20,626 nt of DNA from Johnsonella ignava ATCC 51276 (GTDB taxonomy: Bacteria; Bacillota; Clostridia; Lachnospirales; Lachnospiraceae). This document shows, piece after piece, positions 5,792 through 14,958 of the stretch (within the stretch, counting starts at the first letter, position 1; every line of letters starts with the position of its first letter). The stretch lies in the NCBI RefSeq assembly GCF_000235445.1, contig NZ_JH378845.1:1-20626 (forward strand). The letters run 5' to 3'. A model generated the notes under the pieces. It worked only from the letters and a program-made list of their open reading frames with translations, had not been told where the DNA came from and did not search any database. The position numbers and the translations under genes were made by a program.

Positions 5792-7057
5792 TCATTTACT
5801 TATGATCCAAAATGGACCTCCAGCAGAAGCACCTTTATTAGCTTCATTGAGTATTATGGACAGATCCCATTTTTGCTGACTACGAGCTGTACTACCAGGA
5901 TCTGCAACTAGGATTTTTCCATCAGCTGTTACGCCTCTAAGAACAATAAAATGTCCTCCTGTCGTGAAATGTCCTTTACTCATTATAGCAATTACTAAGC
6001 TTCCTGAACTTAGTGCATCAACAATTCGTTGTCCTTCTGTATAACTACATCCTGATACTTGTAGCCCAAAGTGCCTAGCACCGTCAGGTATAAGCGAATG
6101 AAGGGATCCTTTCCCATGAACGTAATAGTTACCTGTCCTTGCCCATTCACATATAGCAGGTGGATCATATGCCGTTCCTGTTAGGGTAGAAACAACAATA
6201 GCCAAAGAGGTTGGACCACAGCCTGTACTAGCTATTGTTTTACTTACATATTTTTGGTTTCCCCAACGGCTATCAGCCTGATTGTAGTATACTACAGGGG
6301 TGTCAGTATCTGTAAAGGTTATTCCTTCATAACTACGGCGAACTGATATATTATTTTCCTGATTCAATCCCATATTGTTCATCATATTATTAATACGGGT
6401 TTTTAAATCTTCAGGAAGCCAACTGTTCATATACTCAGATGTATAGAGTTTCATTACATTATCTACTTGCTCAGAAGATAGTTTTATGTAATTACTAAGA
6501 ACACTTCTGTAATCTGTGTTTACTAAGAAAGAAGCTTTATATCTCCATTCGTTTGTACTATCATCTGAAGCTTTTTGATTAAGTCGGTCAATAAGATTTT
6601 GTGGTGTTAAATCCGGGTTATCACTTTCCGTAAGTCCTATATATGATAAAATGTCATTTTTTGCAACATATTCGTCTGTTCTGTTATATACCCAGTCGTA
6701 TTTATCGACCTCGTATGTATTCCCCTCGGAATCCGTGTGGGTTTCGGTACCAACCACTTCATAATGTTCAACTTCAACATTTGCTCGTAGAAATTCTAAT
6801 GTTGTGTAAACAGGATTAATTGATTCGACACCCTTTTGACCTGCTTTTTCTGCGTTTAACACATCAGATAACAGCACTATATCCCAGGGTACCCCAAGAT
6901 CTGTTGCATATTGTGCATATTGTGTTATTTTCGTTTTGGAAGCAACTATACTAACCGGTTCTGTGGATGCAGTGCTTCCACCTCCTGAAGCAGCCATAAT
7001 AACAATTAAAAAAATCCCTACCGGTGCGAACAACATAATATTTCTTATCATCTTCAT
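5792..7057 (-). CDS. Membrane-anchored C39-like cysteine peptidase, transfer-associated
   Basis: The 421-aa protein has an N-terminal membrane anchor (residues about 8-24), a central region of unknown fold (about 40-235, with LGVPWDIVLLSDVLNAEKAG) and a C-terminal Peptidase_C39_2-type domain (about 254-420). The likely catalytic set is Cys280 (STGCGPTS), His369 (TGGHFIVLRG) and Asp386 (VADPGS). In Tn916 and pCW3 this operon position, next to the VirB4 ATPase, is held by a cell-wall hydrolase (Orf14/CwlT, TcpG; lysozyme plus NlpC/P60). This protein probably fills the same role of opening peptidoglycan for the transfer channel, with a different papain-like domain. Actual cleavage of peptide cross-links versus protein processing is not shown. 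It begins 18 bp after the virB4 stop with an AGGTGA ribosome site. Confidence 0.8.
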   Translation of the reverse strand: MKMIRNIMLFAPVGIFLIVIMAASGGGSTASTEPVSIVASKTKITQYAQYATDLGVPWDIVLLSDVLNAEKAGQKGVESINPVYTTLEFLRANVEVEHYEVVGTETHTDSEGNTYEVDKYDWVYNRTDEYVAKNDILSYIGLTESDNPDLTPQNLIDRLNQKASDDSTNEWRYKASFLVNTDYRSVLSNYIKLSSEQVDNVMKLYTSEYMNSWLPEDLKTRINNMMNNMGLNQENNISVRRSYEGITFTDTDTPVVYYNQADSRWGNQKYVSKTIASTGCGPTSLAIVVSTLTGTAYDPPAICEWARTGNYYVHGKGSLHSLIPDGARHFGLQVSGCSYTEGQRIVDALSSGSLVIAIMSKGHFTTGGHFIVLRGVTADGKILVADPGSTARSQQKWDLSIILNEANKGASAGGPFWIISK

Positions 7058-7075
7058 AAATAATCACCTGCTAAA

Positions 7076-9658
7076 TTATAATGATTCATAGGAAAATATA
7101 TCTATATCATCATGAGTATTATTTTCTTCATTTTTATCTTCAACTTTTGCATTGTTTGATACTTCTGAAGAATCTTCTATACTGCTTGCATCTACTGGAG
7201 TAGTTGAGAAAATCTTGATTAAATCATCAAAAACAGCATCAAATTTTAGTACACCTACTCTTCCGTTTAAATCTTGAAAAAGACATTGTGCATTCCCGAG
7301 GGACATAATAAGTTGTATGTTATCTTTCGTTTTTTCAAGTTTCAAAAAATCAAGCATTCTTTCAGCTTCAGCTGTGTTTCCTGTCTTAAAGCAAAACTTG
7401 TATGTTATAGAATTACGGATACCTTCATTAGGTAAATCTGTTACACTATGTCCATTCAGTATCATAGATGTATAGAGAGATCTGCTCATTCTTGCGACAT
7501 ACGACATAAGCTTTTCTCCTTCAACTGTTTTACCCAGCATCCAACTTTCATCAAAGAGAATAACTTTGAAATTATTCTTGTGGCTATGTACAAATTTTCT
7601 AGCAAAAGCTGTGATTACCATCATAAGTACAGTAGAAATATTTTCTTCTTGTGTATAATCTTCTTTTTTTGTATCTGGAGACGGTAATTTTAAGTTCTGA
7701 ACCTGCAAAATATTGAGTCGATTATCAAGAGATATAGCTTTTTCTGTTCCATTACCTATTAAAAGCTGCGACATTCCTGCGTTTTGAAGCAGTTTTATTT
7801 GTCTCGAGAGTAATAAAGCATCTTCTTGTAAAGAATCTTCTTTAGGAAAACTTGAAAGTATATCTGCTAAAAGCTGCATAGACGGTAGTTCTTCTTTTTG
7901 TATTTTATTTAGGGCTTCTAAAAGTGCTGTATATTTGCCATCTTTAGGGTTTATCTTAAAAAGTTCGGAAAGAAGATTTATAGCAAGCTCTGCGGCTTCT
8001 TCTACATTATCTCTAAAAATGTTGAATGGATCCAATGTCCCTTTATAGGTTCTATCCGGAGCAAGCGTAACCAGTGTTATCATACCCTTTAAAGCTTCCA
8101 TGTCTGTAATCCAATGTGTTCGTTCTCCTTTTGGATCTACAATTAGTCCATAAGCTCCATACATAACATGTAGGTAAGTAATCAAATTTGCATTAAAACT
8201 TTTCCCTACACCTAAATTACCATAAAATACAGTGCTTGCGGATGTATTAGATAAACACGCTTGCCTTAAGTCTAAAAACACATTCTTTTGTTCTAACCCT
8301 GTTTTTCCTATATATGCACCTACGATATCACCAAGTTCATGTGTTGCTCCTATAATTCCTGAAGCTAATGAGGTTGGAGTTAAACGCATTATAAAGTCCT
8401 GAATTGTAAAACTTACACTAGGGATAGATTGCATAAATAATGTAATTTGATCCGTCAAAGGACGTTCTACAATGAAATTTATATCTTCATATTCCCTTTT
8501 AATCATACTTGCTTTCTCTTCCAGTGCTTCATACGAGCTATCTGCAACACATATTGTTACAGTTGTTTGACAAAGTGGTAGTTTTGCTGCTTTTAATTCA
8601 GCTTCTAAAGCATCAATCTCTTCTTTTGAGTTTAATAAATCGTCCGGAATTTCTGCATTTGCAACCTGGATATTTTCAATTTGTGAATTAGCTGCTCTAC
8701 GCTGAAAATCAATTTTTCTGACAGCTTCTCTATGCTCAATATTTCTTATGTGAATGTAAATTTCTGCTTGAAGATTACGTTGCTGAAGCATGTAAATCCA
8801 CTCACAATCCGGAAATTCCAAATCGTTAGGTATATTTGTAATAGTTAAAAAAGTCTGATAAGAGGAAGAGTCTTTACCATGCTCTATTTTTATACTTCTT
8901 CCAACTTTAGTAATAACTCCACTGAAAAGATTGACCATCTCTCGCTTTCTTGGGCGTATATAATCATTTCCGGACAGATTTACCGCACTTGTATATGGTA
9001 TCCATGGGTCTTCTTTAGTCTTATGAAAAAGCTTTACATCTTGTTGCAAACCACGGTACATCATTCTTCTAAGCAACCATTGTAATGTATTTGTATCCGT
9101 TTTTATAAGCTTCATACGTTTTGTTTGCTCATTGTAGATTTGATTACACATTCTTTTGTAACTGTCTACCTTTGACTTGCGTATATCTTTTGTGTCTATA
9201 TACATAAAAGCATTAAAATCACGAATAATACTTGCTATGATAAAATCAAATGCATCTTTAGCTTGTGATATAATTTCGCTTTCATTGATTTTTATCAGTT
9301 TTATAGCTATAAAAGACTTATAATCATTACATTTACCATTAGTATCAAGTATATCTTTAAGGTACTGTTTAGTAACATTTGCTTGATATACAGAGCTTTC
9401 GTACAAGGGATCATTTTTCTGTAAGTTATTTATTAAGCCTTTAAATGATGCATCTAAATCTTGCGATACCGGTATAATCATAAATTTAGCTTCTACAAGG
9501 TTAGATATAAATAGAGTTAACCGGTTTAAAATAGCTATCTTACTTTCATCACTTAGCATATCGTAATCAAATCCTTTAAGCTCAAAAACAGCCCAACAAC
9601 TTTTGTCTACTCCAAAAATCAAATTATCTTCAAAATAATCAATAGGACATTCTAACAT
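7076..9658 (-). CDS. virB4: VirB4-family conjugation ATPase
   Basis: The 860-aa protein matches VirB4/TraC-type ATPases as found in Tn916 (Orf16) and pCW3 (TcpF). The N-terminal half (about 1-430) is the divergent assembly domain. The C-terminal RecA-like half has Walker A GNLGVGKS (480-487), DPKGE (508-512), Walker B KVILFDESW (698-706) and a downstream MSRSLYTSMILNGHSVTDLP segment. It powers assembly and substrate movement at the cytoplasmic face of the transfer channel. The last ~40 residues are acidic and probably disordered. The ATG follows GAGGG about 9 nt upstream, which overlaps the end of tcpE. Confidence 0.95.
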   Translation of the reverse strand: MLECPIDYFEDNLIFGVDKSCWAVFELKGFDYDMLSDESKIAILNRLTLFISNLVEAKFMIIPVSQDLDASFKGLINNLQKNDPLYESSVYQANVTKQYLKDILDTNGKCNDYKSFIAIKLIKINESEIISQAKDAFDFIIASIIRDFNAFMYIDTKDIRKSKVDSYKRMCNQIYNEQTKRMKLIKTDTNTLQWLLRRMMYRGLQQDVKLFHKTKEDPWIPYTSAVNLSGNDYIRPRKREMVNLFSGVITKVGRSIKIEHGKDSSSYQTFLTITNIPNDLEFPDCEWIYMLQQRNLQAEIYIHIRNIEHREAVRKIDFQRRAANSQIENIQVANAEIPDDLLNSKEEIDALEAELKAAKLPLCQTTVTICVADSSYEALEEKASMIKREYEDINFIVERPLTDQITLFMQSIPSVSFTIQDFIMRLTPTSLASGIIGATHELGDIVGAYIGKTGLEQKNVFLDLRQACLSNTSASTVFYGNLGVGKSFNANLITYLHVMYGAYGLIVDPKGERTHWITDMEALKGMITLVTLAPDRTYKGTLDPFNIFRDNVEEAAELAINLLSELFKINPKDGKYTALLEALNKIQKEELPSMQLLADILSSFPKEDSLQEDALLLSRQIKLLQNAGMSQLLIGNGTEKAISLDNRLNILQVQNLKLPSPDTKKEDYTQEENISTVLMMVITAFARKFVHSHKNNFKVILFDESWMLGKTVEGEKLMSYVARMSRSLYTSMILNGHSVTDLPNEGIRNSITYKFCFKTGNTAEAERMLDFLKLEKTKDNIQLIMSLGNAQCLFQDLNGRVGVLKFDAVFDDLIKIFSTTPVDASSIEDSSEVSNNAKVEDKNEENNTHDDIDIFSYESL

Positions 9659-9668
9659 ATGTATTCCC

Positions 9669-10064
9669 TCATTCTTTCTTGCTACATAACCATACTATTT
9701 TTGTATTTGCCGTATTGCGATTATATGAGCTAAATCGTTCGATATATTGTTCTTTTGTAAGCATATAATTCACCCATGACATCATATATTTATGGGGCAT
9801 TTTTCCATCCAATTTTTTCTTTAGTAAAAACTGTGATACGCCAAAAGGAACCGCAACAAAACGTAAAATACTCGGAATAATTTTTAGTGGCGGTATTAAA
9901 AAACTAAGTAATAGCATAATAAACGCTATGATAAAAAAATATAATACTTCCCTGGGGCTAACCGGAACGGGTAGTACAATATTTTGTATAGCGTATATAC
10001 GATTTTCTATTTTCCAAACTTTATTGTAAGATCGTAAATTTATTTTTTTAGGTTCAATACTCAT
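9669..10064 (-). CDS. tcpE: TcpE-family conjugal transfer membrane protein
   Basis: The 131-aa protein shows the TcpE pattern: a short cytoplasmic N-terminus, the YAIQNIVLPVPVSPREVLYFF entry into the membrane, two hydrophobic segments (about 41-60 and 63-80), and the family signature KKLDGKMPHKYMMSWVNYML. TcpE-like proteins (also called PrgI-like) are needed for conjugation and place the ATPase at the membrane. It begins with an AGAGGTT ribosome site 8 nt ahead and ends 10 bp before virB4. Confidence 0.9.
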   Translation of the reverse strand: MSIEPKKINLRSYNKVWKIENRIYAIQNIVLPVPVSPREVLYFFIIAFIMLLLSFLIPPLKIIPSILRFVAVPFGVSQFLLKKKLDGKMPHKYMMSWVNYMLTKEQYIERFSSYNRNTANTKIVWLCSKKE

Positions 10065-10116
10065 TATAGATAACCTCTTATATATATTTTAATACATACT
10101 CAAATATAAGTTTATA

Positions 10117-10138
10117 GCCTATTGCACATGCAATAGGC
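10117..10138 (-). other. Stem-loop downstream of the tcpD-like gene
   Basis: Perfect 10-bp arms GCCTATTGCA and TGCAATAGGC with only CA between them lie 8 bp past the tcpD-like stop (10147) and about 50 bp before tcpE. No U-run follows. Such a hairpin could stabilise the upstream message and raise levels of the small membrane protein relative to later genes. Confidence 0.55.
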
Positions 10139-10146
10139 TTATATAA

Positions 10147-10458
10147 CTATAGTCCCAGTATACCTTTCAAAACATTACCGATGTTAGTTAATACATCTGG
10201 ATTTTTGCAAAAAACGCATATAATTGCGGCAGCCAATATTATACCTACTGCTCCTGTCGCATTTCTTTTTATTGCCGACATGCCGGCACCAAAAATACCT
10301 CCCACAGCAACGATCCAAAATACGCCATCCAGCAACCATTTTGCACCATTCTCTGCATAAGTATTACTTGCTAATGATACAAAACTGAACATAAGTACCA
10401 TAGCGATTGTACAGATACCTGTATATACTAATTTTTCTGCATTTTTTTTGTTTTTCAT
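10147..10458 (-). CDS. TcpD-like small membrane protein (VirB2-like candidate)
   Basis: The 103-aa protein has a basic N-terminus, a hydrophobic segment with signal-like features (about 10-31, ending ASNTYA) and two further hydrophobic helices (about 42-60 and 68-84) around a short polar KRNA loop. The arrangement, size and location between tcpC and tcpE fit TcpD/VirB2-like proteins of Gram-positive conjugation, which form or line the channel in the membrane. Identity with TcpD is inferred from order and topology because these proteins share little sequence. It has a good AAGGAG ribosome site, and starts 16 bp after tcpC. Confidence 0.75.
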   Translation of the reverse strand: MKNKKNAEKLVYTGICTIAMVLMFSFVSLASNTYAENGAKWLLDGVFWIVAVGGIFGAGMSAIKRNATGAVGIILAAAIICVFCKNPDVLTNIGNVLKGILGL

Positions 10459-10474
10459 CTTGCTATTCTCCTTA

Positions 10475-11576
10475 TTATTTTAAATTTGTATTTCTCACAT
10501 CCATATCCACCACATAATATTGCTTATCTTTATATATTATTTTTAAGTGGTAATGTTGCGTAATTATTGCATTATTCTTGTCTTTAATTGACAATGTAAC
10601 TAAAGCTAAAAAGTCAGTAGTAGAGTTTTCATTGCTGTAGTAAACTCTTAATTCTTCGATCTTCTCTAAACTTATACGTCCTTGCAGTCCTATAAATTTG
10701 CTTGGATCTGCATCCGGAGATAAGTAATAATCAATAACACTCTGATCCGATTCATAGTAGGCTTTGAAAAAATTACTCAGTGCAAGCTCTACGGCATTTT
10801 TGATTTCTGCCGTACTTTCTTTGCCTGTATATAGTTGTTTTTCATAAAATGCCTTTTGATCATCTGATACAAATGCCGGATAATCCTCTACGATATATTT
10901 ATTTTTATCTACACTAACAGGAACTTTTAAAACTACCGTATCTTCAGTTTCCGTTTCTGAAGCTATACCATCTTCACTTATCGTCTTACTACTGTACGAT
11001 ACTGTAGTCATAACCCATACATCATATTGTGTAGGACTGTATTGTGTTTGCTTGTATGCTCCAGCATATAGTACTTTTGCTTTAGAACCTTGAGGAAAAC
11101 GGTATGCAGCGTTTATAATTGTATCTGTTACGTAAGGCTTTAAACGATCTACATACTCGAACTCCTCTCCTGCTTTATATGTCATGTATTCAGTTACAAA
11201 ATTTTGTGCAAATCCCAAAATCTCTTGATTCTGATTTTGATATGTATTTAAGTTTGCTTTAAAGTCATTTATGATACCATTAACTTTAGCTGTTGGATCT
11301 GGCCGGATGCTTACAATAACACCCTTTATAAAAAAGAAACAAAGCATTGACCATATCAAAAATCTTAGAACCTTAAAAAATGTGTTTTTGCGTAAAACAT
11401 AAAGTTCTTCTTTGTCTTTTTTAAGATCTTCCAATCTAGCTTTTTTTGCTTCTTGTACAGCCTTTTTTACTCTTAACTTTTCCTCTTTTTCTCTTTTTTC
11501 CGTTCTTTTTCTCTTGCAGCTCTTTTTTCTTAGCTACTTTAGCTTCATCATCATCTTTTTTCTTTAGCTTAAACAT
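10475..11576 (-). CDS. tcpC: TcpC-family conjugal transfer protein (frameshifted)
   Basis: The product matches TcpC (Tn916 Orf13; VirB8-like bitopic protein): a Lys/Glu-rich cytoplasmic N-terminus, one membrane helix (FLIWSMLCFFFIKGVIVSI) and an extracellular part with two NTF2-like domains. The uninterrupted frame begins only at a TTG at 11434 with no good ribosome site. An ATG at 11576, 6 nt after the coupling-protein stop and preceded by GAGGT, opens a Lys-rich frame (MFKLKKKDDDEAKVAKKK) that ends at 11472. Dropping one A in the A-runs between about 11533 and 11475 joins it to the main frame (...EKRTEKREKEEKLRVKKAVQEAKKARLEDL) and gives about 366 aa, the normal TcpC length. A sequencing indel is likely; programmed slippage is possible. 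Confidence 0.85.
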
Positions 11577-11581
11577 ACTGG

Positions 11582-13096
11582 CTACCTCTGTTTTGATATA
11601 CCCGGGTTAAAGTTAAAATCAAGCTCAATTTCTTCTCCGTTTTTTAAATATTCTCCTGGTTCGGGTTTTTCCGGAATATAAAAATCTTTATTCTTTACCA
11701 ATCTTTCTTTTGTTTCACAATCTTTTATTGTTAGCATATTACCATGCTTAATTTCAATTTCTTTTAGATCTTTTTCATCATCAAAGTAGAAGGATTGAAA
11801 TTCTATTGTTTCATTGCCAACTTTATAAAGAAAACGACCTTTAACGTCCGGAAGGTTACAAGCAGATGTATTTCCTAGCACAATTTCTGAAGCTGTTTTA
11901 TCCGCGAATCTCCCGGATATACGAACCGGGACATTATTTTTAATTTGTCCTGTAAGTACATTTGCATCCGGACGCTGAACTCCAAGAAATAAATTTATCC
12001 CGGTAGCTCTTGAAAGTCTTGCTAAAGTTGATAGATAGCCTTCTAGTTGCTCATAAATAGCTTTATCTTCTTTCGCTACACCTTTTTTATCAAGCATTTC
12101 TGCTATCTCATCTATAAACACGCCAATCCTAGATAGATTTCTATGTGTTTTTTGATTATATTCTTTAAGATTTTTTACCTCCATTTCTCTAAATAATTTC
12201 AATCTTGTATCGTTTTCTTTAACAAGCTTTTCAAGCACAGTTAATGCTCTTAATCTGTCTGTAATTACTTCTCCGTACTTTTCATATACTTTTCCAAATT
12301 CCACACCACCCTTAAAATCAATCATGTATATCCGACAACCTTTTTTTATCATCTGCCACAGCATACAGCGAAGAATAACAGACTTTCCTGAACCCGTTTC
12401 TCCAGCAGCCAGTACATGCGGTGTCCTGTTTAAGTCAAACTTTACATAGTCTAAATCCCCTTCACCTATACAAAGTACACCATCTCCAGGTAATATATAA
12501 TCATCTTTCCAGCGTAACATTTCCGGGATTTTGTAATCACTTGACACCGTTACCAGCTCTATGATCCCTTTTTTAGTTCCTTCTCTTATTTGTCTTATAC
12601 TACACCCTAACCCAACCTCCAACCTATCTTTTGCTTTAACCCAATCAGTTAACGGAATATTAGACTGAAAAGCATATATAATCTTTTTTTCATTCTCTTT
12701 TTTATATAAAAAGTATGGGGTTTTATTATTTTTTCCAATAAAGCCGATATCCCGGAATATCACATCATACATAGATTTATCTTTACTTTTCAATGTCCCG
12801 AGTATGGCTAAGTACATCAAAGGTACTGCCATGGTTAAACCCCATAATATTAATTGAATTAAACTCGGTACCGGAACCTTAAAAACTTGTCCCATTCTAT
12901 TTAGCGTTATCATAAAAAGCTCTTTACGCAAATAGCTTACAATACTGATACTCACAGTGATTCCAAGACCTATAATCCTGGCCAGAGAAGTTAAACCTTT
13001 TAATCCACGTATTACTTGAATAAAAAATTTAAATAACCCCTTCAGTATTACCGCCAGTATAGCTCCTACAGGATCTGAGTTGTTTTCCTTTGACAT
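11582..13096 (-). CDS. tcpA: FtsK/SpoIIIE-type conjugative coupling ATPase (TcpA-like)
   Basis: The 504-aa protein has two N-terminal membrane segments (about 37-56 and 78-101) and a C-terminal FtsK/HerA-type motor: Walker A GETGSGKS (232-239), IDFKGGVEF (259-267), Walker B IGVFIDEIAE (324-333), and the FtsK-family VQRPDANVLTGQIKNNVP and RISGRFADKTASEIVLG motifs (373-408). It is the TcpA/Orf21-type coupling protein that pumps DNA to the transfer channel. It starts 2 bp after the stop of the 142-aa gene and is followed after 6 nt by the inferred tcpC start, so translation is coupled. Confidence 0.95.
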   Translation of the reverse strand: MSKENNSDPVGAILAVILKGLFKFFIQVIRGLKGLTSLARIIGLGITVSISIVSYLRKELFMITLNRMGQVFKVPVPSLIQLILWGLTMAVPLMYLAILGTLKSKDKSMYDVIFRDIGFIGKNNKTPYFLYKKENEKKIIYAFQSNIPLTDWVKAKDRLEVGLGCSIRQIREGTKKGIIELVTVSSDYKIPEMLRWKDDYILPGDGVLCIGEGDLDYVKFDLNRTPHVLAAGETGSGKSVILRCMLWQMIKKGCRIYMIDFKGGVEFGKVYEKYGEVITDRLRALTVLEKLVKENDTRLKLFREMEVKNLKEYNQKTHRNLSRIGVFIDEIAEMLDKKGVAKEDKAIYEQLEGYLSTLARLSRATGINLFLGVQRPDANVLTGQIKNNVPVRISGRFADKTASEIVLGNTSACNLPDVKGRFLYKVGNETIEFQSFYFDDEKDLKEIEIKHGNMLTIKDCETKERLVKNKDFYIPEKPEPGEYLKNGEEIELDFNFNPGISKQR

Positions 13097-13097
13097 A

Positions 13098-13526
13098 CTA
13101 ATCTCCTTGTATATAAGCCAATTTTTCTTGTAGTTCCTTTACCTTTTCTGTATTTTCATCCTCTGTAAAAAAAATAATATCTTCATGTAATATAGCTATT
13201 TTAACCGCTTTAGATAAATCATTTTCTTTTATATGTTGAATTTTTGATTGATATAAGATATTCGCAGCTTCAAAGACTTCTAAGTTTATCTGTTCTTGCT
13301 TCAATGCTTCTTTTGTTATGCCATTTTTTAAAAGACAATAAGTATATAAAACCTCTTTTTCTTTAATAGATAAAAGCGTAGATATCAGGTAAAAGTATTT
13401 TTTTTGTGTATCTTCTTTTTCAGTCTCATAAAACATTCTTTTTAACTTAGTCAGACTATACGAAGAATATGGCTCTAAATCATATTCATCCAATAAAGCC
13501 CCCTCATATCTTGTTGATTTTTTCAT
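13098..13526 (-). CDS. Hypothetical 142-aa protein between relaxase candidate and coupling protein
   Basis: I do not recognise the family. The protein is soluble, charged and predicted mostly helical (KKYFYLISTLLSIKEKEVLYTYCLLKNGITKEALKQ, then a helical C-terminus ending EKVKELQEKLAYIQGD). The start at 13526 is chosen because AGGAGGT stands 6 nt before it; an open frame extends to 13580 but overlaps the upstream gene. The upstream stop TAG is part of this very ribosome site, so the genes are translationally coupled. The position between a relaxase candidate and the coupling ATPase suggests an adaptor or relaxosome part, but nothing in the sequence proves it. Confidence 0.75.
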   Translation of the reverse strand: MKKSTRYEGALLDEYDLEPYSSYSLTKLKRMFYETEKEDTQKKYFYLISTLLSIKEKEVLYTYCLLKNGITKEALKQEQINLEVFEAANILYQSKIQHIKENDLSKAVKIAILHEDIIFFTEDENTEKVKELQEKLAYIQGD

Positions 13527-13530
13527 TACA

Positions 13531-14958
13531 CTACCTCCTGTTTTTCTCGATTCCATATTTGTATCCATAGTTCTTTGCATTGTTCTTTATCCATTCATGT
13601 CGCTTAAACATAAACAACGCATTTAATTTTTCAATGTTTTTTTTGTATTCTTCATCTGTTAACTCCTTATTCGCATATTTTCTTTGTATTTTATTGTATA
13701 TTGGATCAGTTAAAGGGTATATATTATTAATTGCTTTAGTATAATCATCATAAAATAACTTCGCACTTATGCTATGATCTACCTTTCTCAGAAAGAATGT
13801 TCCGTTACTTCCTGTTGCCCTCATCTCTTTCATACCCGTTTCAACCAATGTATATATATCTGCTTCACTAAAAGTACTTCCGCCCGGATGGTTATGTGTA
13901 AGCACTGCTCCTTTCATCATAGCAGTCTCACTTGCCGTAAAAGCCACTTGATTAGCTTTTCCATCACTCTTATTAAATAGTTCTTTCCCGTCCTGATCGT
14001 AGATATAAGCATACTCTACTTTTTTATTTACGATCTTCTTTTCCTGTTTTCTCACAGGAATCAGCTCTGTAATGCTTTCCGGAGCTTCTACTACATAGTT
14101 CAAATCATCCTTTAACTCATTTATATAGCAATCTTCTTTTAGTATATTAACATTTTCATCTTTGAATTTAAGTTTTCTATTAAACAGATACCTTTTAGTT
14201 GTTGAAAATCTCTCATGCCTTAAATATTCTTTTGTGTCTTTATTTGCTTCTTCAATAGACATTCCTGAATCTTTTAACTTATTTCTATGCGTTATAGCTG
14301 CGATACGGCGTAGATCATGGCATTCTATACCTAGTTTCCTTGCATTCTTCTTCATTGTTTCAGCTGAATAAAATATATTATCTTGTTCAGAATACCCATC
14401 GAGATATTGTTGTAGTTTTTCTGATAAATACTGATTAGGATCACATATTACTTTCCCTGATTTTCCACCCTTTCCTTTTTTTACATCTACAGTAATAACC
14501 TGACCATCAATCTTAATATCCTCTTTTTTTAAATTAGCTACTTCAGATACCCTTAGTCCTGATAACTGCATTAAACGATACCCGATCTTCAGCTTTTCAT
14601 TTTTTAAAGCATTAATCTTTTTTTGTATCATATCGAGAATGATAACCTTTACACCTCGTTTAGTACCTCTCCGCTTATTTTTCGCAATCCTTTTAAAAAA
14701 ATCTTCTTCAGGAGCTTTAAAAGACATGTCAAAATCTTCTAAATGCTTGAGTCCATTTTTTAAAGCTGAAAAATTTCCACTCCCTTTCAGCTTTATCAAA
14801 TATTCTTCAATATGCTTATTGCTTACATCTGACAGAGTGTCAAACTGAATATTTCTTAGGCACTTCACCACAGCAAAATAGTATCTATCTACCGTGTTTT
14901 TATTATCCAGTATCTCATTCAGATAAGACCTGTATCTCTCCAGCACATCATATTTCAT
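13531..14958 (-). CDS. Tyrosine-recombinase-like relaxase candidate fused to JAMM/MPN domain
   Basis: The 475-aa protein has two parts. Residues about 1-95 resemble a SAM-like core-binding domain. Residues about 100-262 form a tyrosine recombinase catalytic domain with all key residues: Arg136 (LSGLRVSEV), a Lys in the KKGKGGK hairpin (160-166), His214-x-x-Arg217 (CHDLRR), His248 and nucleophile Tyr257 (TTKRYL). Residues about 310-400 form a JAMM/MPN-like metallopeptidase domain with His355-x-His357 and Asp367 (THNHPGGSTFSEAD) and a possible upstream Glu344; the loop is one residue shorter than in RadC. No canonical relaxase is seen on this plasmid. TcpM of pCW3 is a tyrosine-recombinase-like relaxase in a similar transfer locus, so this gene, first in the operon before tcpA, is the best relaxase candidate. 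It could alternatively be a plain recombinase. The JAMM role is unknown. Confidence 0.8.
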   Translation of the reverse strand: MKYDVLERYRSYLNEILDNKNTVDRYYFAVVKCLRNIQFDTLSDVSNKHIEEYLIKLKGSGNFSALKNGLKHLEDFDMSFKAPEEDFFKRIAKNKRRGTKRGVKVIILDMIQKKINALKNEKLKIGYRLMQLSGLRVSEVANLKKEDIKIDGQVITVDVKKGKGGKSGKVICDPNQYLSEKLQQYLDGYSEQDNIFYSAETMKKNARKLGIECHDLRRIAAITHRNKLKDSGMSIEEANKDTKEYLRHERFSTTKRYLFNRKLKFKDENVNILKEDCYINELKDDLNYVVEAPESITELIPVRKQEKKIVNKKVEYAYIYDQDGKELFNKSDGKANQVAFTASETAMMKGAVLTHNHPGGSTFSEADIYTLVETGMKEMRATGSNGTFFLRKVDHSISAKLFYDDYTKAINNIYPLTDPIYNKIQRKYANKELTDEEYKKNIEKLNALFMFKRHEWIKNNAKNYGYKYGIEKNRR

